From positions 1-64,000 of the forward strand of contig NZ_FUXJ01000016.1 of the NCBI RefSeq assembly GCF_900167045.1: a stretch of 64,000 nt of DNA. Direction: 5' to 3'. The notes beneath the pieces are model-generated. The model was not told the DNA's origin. It did not search any database and saw only the letters and a list, made by a program, of their open reading frames with translations. The translations under genes and the position numbers were made by a program. Shown here piece after piece: positions 26,805 to 37,300 of this stretch. Source of the DNA: Legionella maceachernii (GTDB lineage: Bacteria; Pseudomonadota; Gammaproteobacteria; Legionellales; Legionellaceae). Within the stretch, counting starts at the first letter, position 1, and each line of letters starts with the position of its first letter.

Positions 26805-27806
26805 ATGGACCTCAATGGATTACTCGCGTACGCTATAAACAACAATGCATCCGATTTACATTTATCTACTGGATTATCTCCTATTATCCGTGTCGATGGT
26901 CATTTAGAAAGGCTCAACTTACCTGTTATTGGTCAAGAGGAGATGGCTAGGCTTCTTCTCGATCTCAGGAGTAAGACACAGAATGACCTATTGCGAAAGG
27001 AAGCTGATGTTGATTTCGCTTTTCAATTTAATGAGCATTATCGTTTAAGAACTCATCTTTTTAAGCAAGCACGAGGAATCAGTGCAGTTTTTCGTGTTAT
27101 TCCTGCAAAGGTTAAAACGTTTGAAGAATTAGGCTTTCCTGCTGTTTTCAAACAAATTGCATCCTACCCTAATGGATTAGTTTTAATTACCGGTGCGACA
27201 GGTTCAGGAAAAAGCACAACGCTTGCGGCGTTTATTCATTACATGAACTCACATTTTCAAAAACACATTATTACTTTGGAAGATCCTATTGAATTTATTC
27301 ATGAAAGCAAAAATTGCCTCATTCACCAACGTGAGATTCATTGCCATACTCCGCATTTCACTGGTGCATTGCGCTCGGTTTTACGTGAAGATCCTAACAT
27401 CATTTTGTTGGGCGAATTACGTGATCCTGAAACAATTCGGCTTGCGATAACGGCTGCGGAAACAGGCCACCTTGTTTTGGCAACCCTTCATACGACTTCA
27501 GCAGCAAAAGCCGTTCATCGCATGATTGATGCATTTCCAGGGGATGAGAAAACAGTGATGCGCGCCTTGTTGTCTGAATCATTACAAGCTGTCATCACGC
27601 AGACTCTATTGAGAAAAGCAGGAGGCGGACGTATGGCTGCGTTCGAGATTATGATTTGTACACCTGGTATTCGCAACTTGATTCGTGAAAATAAAATTGC
27701 ACAAATCTATTCTTCTATTCAAACAAGCCAAAATTTAGGAATGCAGACCTTAGAGCAACATGTGACGAAGTTAATGGAAAGCAACTCGCTAGAAGAAATA
27801 ATTTAA
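26805..27806 (+). CDS. PilT-like type IV pilus retraction ATPase
   Basis: 333 residues of the PilT/GspE superfamily: an N-terminal domain (NNASDLHLSTGLSPIIRVDG), the Walker A GATGSGKSTT (about residue 131), the Asp box ITLEDPIEFIH, Walker B with NIILLGELRDPETI, and the His box TGHLVLATLHTTSAAK. Retraction ATPases disassemble pili and power twitching and DNA uptake. It is a single gene with no pilU or pilB beside it, 6 kb from the minor pilins. Several positions differ from typical PilT (HQREIHCHTPHF where LVQRREV and GHDT are usual), so it may be a divergent paralogue. Confidence 0.85.
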   Translation: MDLNGLLAYAINNNASDLHLSTGLSPIIRVDGHLERLNLPVIGQEEMARLLLDLRSKTQNDLLRKEADVDFAFQFNEHYRLRTHLFKQARGISAVFRVIPAKVKTFEELGFPAVFKQIASYPNGLVLITGATGSGKSTTLAAFIHYMNSHFQKHIITLEDPIEFIHESKNCLIHQREIHCHTPHFTGALRSVLREDPNIILLGELRDPETIRLAITAAETGHLVLATLHTTSAAKAVHRMIDAFPGDEKTVMRALLSESLQAVITQTLLRKAGGGRMAAFEIMICTPGIRNLIRENKIAQIYSSIQTSQNLGMQTLEQHVTKLMESNSLEEII

Positions 27807-27894
27807 GAAATGATCTACAGCGATAAATTTCGCATCAGCAACACACCGTAAACCCCAAAAACCATGGTTCAATAGGAATTGATGCTTTAGAAAT

Positions 27895-29184
27895 TCAAAT
27901 AGCAGGAGGAATTTCGTCTAAACTAGAGTTAACAAGGGTCTCGCTAGCGGTATTTGCGCGACTTACTTTGATTAAGATTAAAATCCCGGCGCTGCTTGCT
28001 AAACCAAGGGTGGCCAGCATCATGGGTAGTACTGCGCCAATTTGGGCAATGAAGCCTGTAAAAACAGAAGTCAAGCCAAAGCAAAGCGCCATGACTGAAC
28101 CAGTAACACCCATGACCCAACCTTGCTCGTTTCCATTCACTTGATTAGAAAAAATAGTAAGTAAGACGGAATAGGCAACGGATAAACTCATGCCGATCAT
28201 CAACGCAGCCACCCAGGCTACCCATTCTTGGCTAGCGACCAATGTTAATAAAACCAAAGCAGCCGTGATCATTAATCCAACAATAACGATGGATTCAAAG
28301 GCATAACGCTTGGTGCAATAATTGACAATGTACCCGCAGCCTAAACTAAATCCAAGTCCCATCACCGCCAGGAAAAAAGAATTTTCCATCGTAGAGTAAT
28401 GGTAAGTTTGCGATAAGTACATTGAGATAAAGGAGAAATAATTTGACCAACCAAAAATCATGATCAGCAAGACAAAAGAATATTTTTTTATCGAATCATG
28501 CTGAAATGCAGACATGAAAATGTGGACGGCATGATGCCATCGAATCGTATGCGTATTGCTGGCTTTTACAAAAGTTTCTTTGAAGGACCATTGCAGTAAA
28601 AAAGCATTGAATAGTGATAAAGCAGCAGCAAAATACATTGGCGTCTCAAAATTAAACCAGGAGACCAATCGATTGTCTGAGAGTAAACCACCGAAGATAG
28701 GACCAAAAACAAAACCTAAAGAGACTGACAGCAGGATTAGTCCAATATTACGCGCTTTGCGCTCTTCTGAACTTATATCGACAATCGCAGCCTGTGCAAT
28801 AGGTTGGCTGCCTGAAGTAAACCCTGCAATGATGCGTCCTAAAATCAATAACCAAAAATGATGGTATGCGATAGCGAGCGCTGATAAAGAATAGCCTAGA
28901 AATGCGCCAACAAGACAGATCATCAGTGATTTTTTACGACCAATATTGTCGGAAAGATCACCTAAAATGGCGGCGCCGAAAAACCAACAAATCATAAAAA
29001 TACCGATGGTTAAACCATAATAAAAATCACGCAAGCCTAAGCTCGTATCAACCGGCAAAAAGCCTGCTTGCGGTTCGATAAGAATGGTATTTAGTATCGG
29101 GAACAACAGCCCCAAACCCATGCCATCAATGAATAAAACCAGAAGAAGTGGGAGCATGGATGACAAGGAATTTTCTTTACGCAT
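27895..29184 (-). CDS. Major facilitator superfamily transporter (TetA-like branch)
   Basis: 429 residues with about 12 hydrophobic helices. The loop 2-3 motif reads GDLSDNIGRKKSLM, the MFS signature GxLxDrxGrkxxl, and motif C-like GLILLSVSLGFVFGPIFGGLL follows after LGRIIAGFTSGSQPIAQA. This arrangement matches the drug:H+ antiporter / TetA group. Substrate is unknown. AGG lies 9 bases before the ATG. A TTAATATT sequence lies just upstream on the same strand (29210-29217). Confidence 0.85.
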   Translation of the reverse strand: MRKENSLSSMLPLLLVLFIDGMGLGLLFPILNTILIEPQAGFLPVDTSLGLRDFYYGLTIGIFMICWFFGAAILGDLSDNIGRKKSLMICLVGAFLGYSLSALAIAYHHFWLLILGRIIAGFTSGSQPIAQAAIVDISSEERKARNIGLILLSVSLGFVFGPIFGGLLSDNRLVSWFNFETPMYFAAALSLFNAFLLQWSFKETFVKASNTHTIRWHHAVHIFMSAFQHDSIKKYSFVLLIMIFGWSNYFSFISMYLSQTYHYSTMENSFFLAVMGLGFSLGCGYIVNYCTKRYAFESIVIVGLMITAALVLLTLVASQEWVAWVAALMIGMSLSVAYSVLLTIFSNQVNGNEQGWVMGVTGSVMALCFGLTSVFTGFIAQIGAVLPMMLATLGLASSAGILILIKVSRANTASETLVNSSLDEIPPAI

Positions 29185-29270
29185 GATTTAAGCCTAAAAT
29201 GAGATAGGTAATATTAATCGTAACTGACTTATTTGACAAATTTTTAATGAGATAATACATAATTTCTTGT

Positions 29271-29313
29271 CGTAGTAACTGTCTTGAATTGAAAAATTTA
29301 AGACAGTTCTACG
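29271..29313. terminator. Hairpin between the MFS and DUF885 genes
   Basis: CGTAG-T-AACTGTCTT (29271-29285) pairs with AAGACAGTT-CTACG (29300-29313), a 14-base stem with one bulge around an AT loop, followed by GATGGGTTTTT. It lies downstream of the MFS promoter region and in front of the DUF885 stop. Orientation fits neither neighbour perfectly, so it may be a dispersed element. Confidence 0.4.
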
Positions 29314-29348
29314 ATGGGTTTTTAATGGTGAGAGATTCTTAGATTTCT

Positions 29349-31127
29349 CTAAGATGACAATTGCTCGCGTAACCAGTTTTCAATCAATATTTTCAATACG
29401 GGTAAACTGACTGACCCATTTTTTAAGACCTGATTATGAAACGCGCGTATATCAAAACGATCTTTAAGTTGTTTTTTGGCTAAATCGCGTAAATTTTCGA
29501 TTTCCGTTTTGCCAAGCATGTAAGAAGTGGCTTGTGCGGGAAGCATGATATAGCGGTCAACTTCTGCTTCAATAATTGCCTTACTCAGTGAAGTGTGACT
29601 CACTAAAAAATGAATCGCTTTTTCCCGCGACCAACCCATGGTGTGAATGCCGGTATCCACGACTAAGCGTGCAGCTCTTAGGATTTCATTCGATAGCATG
29701 CCTAATTTTGAAATGTCATCTTCATATAACCCCATTTCATCCGCTAGACGCTCCACATACAAGGCCCAGCCTTCCCCGTAACCCGAGTTCCACAAGTATT
29801 TGTTTAGACTTGGAAGGCCCTTATTCTCATAGGTTAAGGCAATCTGAAAATGATGCCCAGGTATTAATTCATGAAATAACGTGGCTTCTTGGTCGATGCG
29901 ATTACGTTTCTGAGGTTCAAAGGTATTGATATAAAACACCCCTGGCTCTGTACCATCTTCACTCGGAGGGTGATATTCCCCAGATGCTCCTGTTTTAGCC
30001 CGGTATTCTGGGTAAGGTTTTATGGTTCCTTCCGTTTTGGGAACAATATCAAACCAATAGGGTAATTGGGATTTTGCTTTCTCAAGGGCTGCAAAATTGT
30101 AGTCGAGAAGTTCTTTTTCTGAAGAAAAATAATTTTGAGGATCATTTTGAGCGCGCTGGAAAACAGTGGCCACGTCGGAAGTGCCGTATTTTTTTAACCC
30201 AATGTCGCCGATTTCTTGAGATAATTTTTGTACGTATTGAAGGCCAAACTGATGAATTTCTTCGGGAGTTTTAGAGAGGGTCGTTTCCTGTTTTATCTTA
30301 GTCTGATAGCATTGATTTCCTGCGGGTAAAGCAGAAACACCGATTTCTTTTCTAGCCGAAGGTAGGTATTCATTCTCCAAATAATCAATGTATTTCATCA
30401 GAGAAGGATTAATTACCGTGCCAATGATACTGGCCATCTCTTGCTTAAAAACAGGATTGCCATCCCGTTCAGCAAAAGCAAAAAAAGGTGAGTCTTCCAC
30501 CGGGCTATTGAGCATGATTTTAAGTTGGGCTAATACTCTTTCAATGGCAGGCTTGGGAGCTGTATACCCAAGAGCGAGGCCTTGTTTTAAATTAGCGATT
30601 TGATCATCCACCACCTGAGCAAAGGTCTGCCATCGTTTTAGGGCTAGATGCCTTGTTTCGACAGTGCCTACGGGTTGCTTTTCAGCCACAATAGCCATTT
30701 TAACATGCCATCCCCAGGCAGGATTCACATCCCAAAGCTCTTCTTTACAGATTCGGCTTGCTTTCTTGTTTTCCAACGTTTCTTTGAAAAGAAGATAGGT
30801 GCTATACACTGGGGTGTTTTCCAGGGCCTTCGCGTCCAGTTGAGATAAGGCATTGAGAAAATGGTCTTCTTGCTGTTGCCATTTTTCAGTGGCATCGCTG
30901 GAGTAATTGGTAAATCTATCCTGGTCTACATCCAATTTTCCCCAAAAAAGGCCAAGCTCGGGGGAGTAATCAAATAAGCTTTTTTCATAATCTGCTGCAA
31001 TTTGAGAAAATTCAGTAACCATGGTTTTAGTTTCTATATCAGGATGGATGGAAGCACATAACTTTAAACTAGCTAAGGACATTATTAAATAGAGCAGGGC
31101 AACAAAGGATTTTCGTTTGAAGTGCAT
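29349..31127 (-). CDS. DUF885 family metallopeptidase-like lipo/exported protein
   Basis: 592 residues with a signal peptide (MHFKRKSFVALLYLIMSLASLKLCA). The DUF885 core is clear: a zinc-site HELIPGH at residues 419-425, the glutamate motif YGEGWALY about 35 residues later, and FEPQKRNRIDQEATLFHE in between. Members are thought to be M1/M32-like zinc peptidases or dipeptidases; few are characterised. The start at 31127 gives the cleanest signal peptide; ATG codons at 31163 and 31160 are alternatives and none has a good ribosome binding site. It is divergent from the giant SecA-like gene. Confidence 0.85.
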   Translation of the reverse strand: MHFKRKSFVALLYLIMSLASLKLCASIHPDIETKTMVTEFSQIAADYEKSLFDYSPELGLFWGKLDVDQDRFTNYSSDATEKWQQQEDHFLNALSQLDAKALENTPVYSTYLLFKETLENKKASRICKEELWDVNPAWGWHVKMAIVAEKQPVGTVETRHLALKRWQTFAQVVDDQIANLKQGLALGYTAPKPAIERVLAQLKIMLNSPVEDSPFFAFAERDGNPVFKQEMASIIGTVINPSLMKYIDYLENEYLPSARKEIGVSALPAGNQCYQTKIKQETTLSKTPEEIHQFGLQYVQKLSQEIGDIGLKKYGTSDVATVFQRAQNDPQNYFSSEKELLDYNFAALEKAKSQLPYWFDIVPKTEGTIKPYPEYRAKTGASGEYHPPSEDGTEPGVFYINTFEPQKRNRIDQEATLFHELIPGHHFQIALTYENKGLPSLNKYLWNSGYGEGWALYVERLADEMGLYEDDISKLGMLSNEILRAARLVVDTGIHTMGWSREKAIHFLVSHTSLSKAIIEAEVDRYIMLPAQATSYMLGKTEIENLRDLAKKQLKDRFDIRAFHNQVLKNGSVSLPVLKILIENWLREQLSS

Positions 31128-31385
31128 TTGTTTTAATTGAAATTTCGTAATAACAAGCATCATAATTGAAGAATTTTATAAAGCCAAGAGTTCTTAAACG
31201 CTACTGGAAGCACCTTGGGGAAACGCATTCATCGTCAATGGCAAGACCATACTTTGAGGTGTTTATCGTCTCTCCTATTATTCTAACTTTATATTATTTT
31301 GTAAAAATAATTGGCAAAAAGAATTTATATTATTCCTTTTTTCGAGTAAAATGTAGCTGTTTTTTTAATCTCTCTGGGATTTTTC

Positions 31386-34300
31386 ATGACAATTTCTACA
31401 AAAAACCAATATTTGAAACGCGTACTAGAAGATTTAATTGCCTCCCACGAAACTGAAATTGACTACCTCCCCCTCGAAGTTGAATTGAAGCCCGAACACA
31501 TCACTGAAGAAGACATTAATACTGTCCTGTCGTTTGTTTCGGAGCCGCGAAAACGCCTTTTTGTTTTTAAACTGGAAAATAATCCCAATGTAACTGAGCA
31601 TCTTTTTTTTAGAGCCCGACGCGCTTTCCTTAATCAACTCGCTGAAATTAACTTACAAAGAGCTTCACATGAGCCCCAGATTAACCCATTAAAAAAAGAG
31701 CTGAATAATCCGCCGTCCCTAGTGCGAGCGGCGATTCAAATTCAAAAAAGCGTTCCTCGGCCCAAACAAGCCCGTGTTCTTAAAGCGAAACAAAAAGAAC
31801 AGGTTCATGTCCTCGCAACCACCGATATTATTTCTACCCCGCTCGATGAACTCGCTATTTTTCCAAATCTCGCTCGGCAACTTCAAGCTTTAAACATTCA
31901 CAATGTGCAAGACACGGCTTTGCAAACAATCAAAGAGCACGCACATGCCTTTACTGATGGAATTATCCCTGGCAATCTACCTAAGGGATTTTACATCGAC
32001 TATGAAAAACAAACCTTTTGCTACACCAACACTCCGCATAGACTTCCGTCTGCTTTGGCGCCTGTGCTCAAAAAACCAAACCCCGTTAACTTGCCTGCAA
32101 TCGAGCAACTGGAATCGTTATTGCCCACTGTCTCAAAACCAATCCTTGAGAATTTACTAGCTAACACCCAGCCAGCTCAAAAAGAAGCGTTAATAGCTAT
32201 ATTACCGGCGCATGCCAGGGAGATCGGAGCCCTTGTAAGTTTGCTAAGACCCGCTGATGCCGATTTTGTCCTCCCTCTACTGGTAAAACTATTTATTTTC
32301 GGCGGCGAAGCGCACATGTGCTTATTTATGCAGCTTCTTAAAACGTGCATAAACAAAAATATCAATATTGAATTTCTTAAAGACCAAGCCGCACAAAATG
32401 AATTTTTGATCCCGCAAGGACTTAAAAATCTACAAAAATTGCTCCAGCTTACAATCGAGCAAAGAGAGTGGTGGAATGCCCTGACTGCTGCCCATCTTCG
32501 CAATGAACAACACCACTTTGATTTCAATGCTTTTTTTGAAGCGTACACTCAAATTTTCTTAGCGCAGGTTACCGAGAAAAATTTGACTCTTCCACACCCT
32601 TGCCCCATTCAACATGACGGTCACTTTTTAATCACATTAAACCGGGTTATGGAGGTTTTGGAGAGAGCAAAAAACCCACAAGAGCAATGCTTACACTTAA
32701 GAAATCTCGATTGGGGACCAATCGGTGCACATTATGCCATGACTCAGGTCCCTAAAGCGACCCGTTTTCAACACGTCGCAGAGTGCATGAAGCTTAAAAA
32801 TCCTGAAGATACCAGCGTTAATCTAGAGGCTGTGTATCAGCAAATTGAGGACGAACAATTTGATCTGAATGCTTGGTTATATCGATTTATAGGACAACAT
32901 TGGAAGTCTGAAATTCGCTTAAGCGATATTCAAGCCCAATTTATTGAAATTCAAACGACTCCTGCATGGTCTAAGAGTCAAAAAAATCAATTGTGGTTTA
33001 TTTTAGCTTGTGGTTTTGCTGATGACTCTCCAGTGAATACCGATAACTGGAAAAAAACACTTAAGCAGTGCATCAGTTTGCTTCAATCACTCGAAGAAAA
33101 TGATCGCTCCGATTTATTAAAAGCGCTTGCTCGCTGTTTTAAGTTTAAGCCGTGTCCCTCACTGGTGCAGATCCAACAGTTGATTGAGCAATGCATTGAA
33201 TTAAAAACCAGTTTTCCTGAGCGTAATTTTAAAAACGAACTCCTGATACCTTTCCTCGCATGCTTGGAAAACGAAGGATTCGAAATAATCAATACCTTGC
33301 AAGTTCGTGGGCAAAAAATCGGACAAGAACACGCAGATCAGTTAAAAACGATGGTTGCTTTCGCCACTTTATTACAAACCCATCGTCAAAATTTATCTCC
33401 GGATAGCATTAAGCTGCTCGCAGCGCTTAATGAGCCTGAACTTGCTGAACAGCAGGTTTTGGAACTTAAGCAAGTTATTGAGGATATGCAAGCTAAAAAA
33501 GGAGCACCTTTCGGTGCAGTGCTGTTGAGTCTGTTAGCGAAAATTAATATTGCGAAATCCCAAGCCTTACCCAATGTCCAACAAATTCAAATCCTGATCA
33601 GGGAGCTTGCTGATTTATCTGCCGCGATACCTGACGATTGTAAGAGCATCGAAAAACAAGAGCATTGGTTAAAAGATTTAATCATTAGCCGAAATGGTCT
33701 TCCTGGCTGCGTTTTAGGCAGTGGTGATATATCAAAACTTGACGACTTGATTGTTGATGCTCTGGTTGATGCCATTAAAAAGCGCAGTAATGTCCTGAAA
33801 ATAAATGTTCTGAAAGAGTCTTTAGGGCGATATCTGCAGAGCAATCTTGTGCCTGAGCAATTAAGGGAGCAGTTAAATCGGGAATTGTGGCCTCTTTTAA
33901 ATGCATTGGAAGAATTGATTGTTCTGCTGCAAAAGCCTAATGTGCAGTTTGAAGAAATCTTAGAAAAATTTAAATTTTTCGAAAAAAGAAAAACAATGTT
34001 GCTCGAAGGGGTCTATAGCGTAGGCCCTCTTGGTGAGTCGAAAGGCGAATACCTCTTAAGTTTTCTTCTTACTGGGGAAAGAAAGGAAGCGGACAATAAA
34101 ACGGGAAGAATATTTGCTTCTGTATTAGCCAAAGTTCACGGCCTCATTCGCGAAGAAATTATCGCCTTTTTCAATGACGAAAAGAATAAAAGTACGGTAA
34201 AAGATTTGGATGCAGCAACGTCATTAAAATGGTTAGCCGCATTTAATGATACCCACACCGTTAATTTTTTATTTGAAGAAGAACTAGTGCAGAAGAAGGT

Positions 34301-37300
34301 CCTACCTGCTATTAGGAAAACGCTAGTGCAGCTCAATACGCAAGATGCTGCGTTTGAAGAAAGCATTCTTAGAGCAGCAGCAGAACTGGCTAAAGACAAA
34401 CCTTCTGATCATGCACTCCAAGAGTATAAAATGAAGATAGAATCCATTGCGAGCTATCTCAATTTACTCATTGATATCAAAGATAAATTCGCTTTGCAAT
34501 TTTCTGGAATCTACACGCAACTCAATACAGGCGCCTTAGCTCGGTTAAACTACTCGCAGAAACGGACACTTGTTAATACGTTACTGACAGCCAACCCTGA
34601 ATCCTTAGATCTTTACTTAAAGCTCACCACTGCTGTATTAGATGAAAATCCTGAAGCGGATGAAGCAGCAATTGAACGTGCAGTAAACAGTTTAAAAACG
34701 TTATTTGAATTGGAAGGCTTGGAGGCCGAAACCCAAATCATGTTCTTTAAAATGAGCATGAACCATAATTTGCGAAACGTAAGTCCTTTTCCGCTTACTA
34801 TCCTAAATGAATTAAAACAAGCCAATCTTGATGAAGAGTCGAAGTCATTAATTATCAAACAAATCATCCAGATCCTAAGGCAGATGCCTGATTCAGAATC
34901 CCCTGAGACGATACGTGGTTTAATCCAGCAAACGCAAATATTCCTTACTGAAAATCGCGAACAAGCTTCTTTATGCATTGCATTGTTAAAACGAGTGTCT
35001 CTCCAGGGATTTAGCCGTGATATCGGTTCTTATTCCGATATTCTTCGTCAGCTTGCCTCGCCTGCTAAAGAATATAGAGAAGAAAAGAAAGCAAGACTCA
35101 TTAGGATTTTAACTAGCCTTGCTCAAAATCACAAAGATGATACCGTCACTTTGCCCATGTTACTGGATCTTACTAAACGATTAGGATCCCTTTCTCCTGT
35201 GGATATAGAGAGAGTTCTGCAATTATTTGCAACCCCTCCTTATCCTATTGCCGAAGGATTATACTTAGTTTTACTCGCTCCTGGATCAGAGAAGCTTCAA
35301 CCCTATTGCCAAAGCTTCGATACCAATCCTTTCGCAAAGACGGGTGAGGCAAGAGCACTTGAGCAACAATTTTCTACTGCTCGGATTAAAGAAGCGCTGG
35401 TAAATTTACAAGATCTCATGCATGGGGTCGTTTTACCGCATTCTTTGCAATTGCAATTAGCAAGACAACTTTCCTATATCGACACTTTAGGTTATATCGA
35501 CCCATTAAATCCTTATGATTTTCAAGGCCTTAAAAAACTCACCGCGTGTTCCCGTCAAGAATTAAAAGAGCGAGCCAATTTCTTGCTGGGCCAGTTACGC
35601 ACTCATTCGTTACCGTCAGAGCAGCTTGAGTTAGTGCACATGGAGCTGTTGGCTTATTTGCGCGAAATTTATTTCCGCAGCACGGGCTTATTCCCTAACA
35701 GTACCCAAATGCTTGTGCTGTTGCTGTCACTGCACTCACCTGATACCAATTTGCTCATGCGTATTGAAACAGGTGAAGGAAAAAGCCTGCTTACGCCGAT
35801 CCTTGCCGTTTTGCAATGGGCCCAAGGCGGAACAGTGGATGTGTGTACAGCAAATGGCACGTTGTTGAGTCGAGATTATGAAAATAGCTGTGCGCCTTTC
35901 TTTAAATTTTTGGGAATTAAGTCAGCTCTTATTCGAGCAAATAGTCAGCCTGAAGAGTATCAATTAAATGGCATTAACTGTTCCACAGGCGAAGACATGT
36001 CACTCTTTCGCCAAGCCACGAAAGAAGCGGGTAAAGAGGCCTGTGTACAAAACAAGGGCCCCATTCATTTTGTTATCGACGAGAGTGACGATGCGCTTTT
36101 AGATCAAAATACCCTTAATAAACTGGTTGCAGAAATTGAAGAGAAAGAAGAAAACAACCCTGCACAGTGGATTTACCCACTGACCTATCAATTTATCAAT
36201 CTACCGATGTTCCGAAACACAGATCCCGCATTAGGGAAGGTGTGGGATGAAGAAGAAGATATTGATCAATTTCGGCTGTTTATCAATAAGGAAATCAATG
36301 AAAAATTTAATGGTGATGCTGATAAACAAAATTTTATTGCAGCAGCAAGTAACACGCAATTAAAAGAATGGATTCGTGCTAGTTGCAAAGCAGCACTCCT
36401 TGTAGAGAACAAGCATTTTATTGTGCGGCCGATAAAAGAAAAAGATGAAACAGGCAATGAAATAACTAAAAAAATCGTTTGTGTTCCCTTAGTCAAAAGT
36501 ATACCCAAAGGGGGCTGTATCTTTACAGACGGTGTGCAGCAAGCCTTACAAGCACGTTTAATTGCTGAACGGAAAGACCAAGCGCGTTACTTTGTTATTG
36601 ATGCCTATCCACCCGTACTTTCCAGCCAATCTATCCAAACTTTAATTCGTTTCTACCAATGGACAAAAGGGCGTATTCTCGGAATTTCAGGTACTCCTGG
36701 TGACCCAACCGAACTCCAATATTTGGCTACTCTTTTAGGAACCCAGGCGATTGGAGTGGCCCCTCATGCAGGGGATAAGCGAATAAAACATTCTCCTGTT
36801 TTTACTTTCTCTAGGAACGAAACAATCCGCGCTATCCATAAGGCGATAGACAACATAAAACGGCCTGTGACCAAACCTCACTTGGAGTTTGACGCAGATA
36901 TACCCACGCAAACGCTCGAGGAGCGCGAGGGCTTTATTCGTCTCAAAGAGCGTGCTTTGCGAGACTGGAGTCACACGCAAACACAACCTGTTCTTATTGT
37001 GTGTGAAGACTTTGATGAAGCTCAAAACATTGGGAAAAGCTTTGCGGATTACCAAAAAGCAGGATTTAAGGTTCAGGTAGTTACCGGAAAAGAGAGCCCT
37101 GAAGAACTTGACCGCATTATTAAACAAGCAGGTCAGGCCAATACCATTACCATTGGTACTGCTATGCTTGCACGGGGTATTGACGTGAATCCTGGCGATC
37201 ACCCTGAAGGACTGTTTGTTATTCAGCCTTGTATAGCCAGTGAACGAATGACGACGCAAATCGCTGGTCGTGCGGCTCGAAACGGTAAGCCGGGTCAATG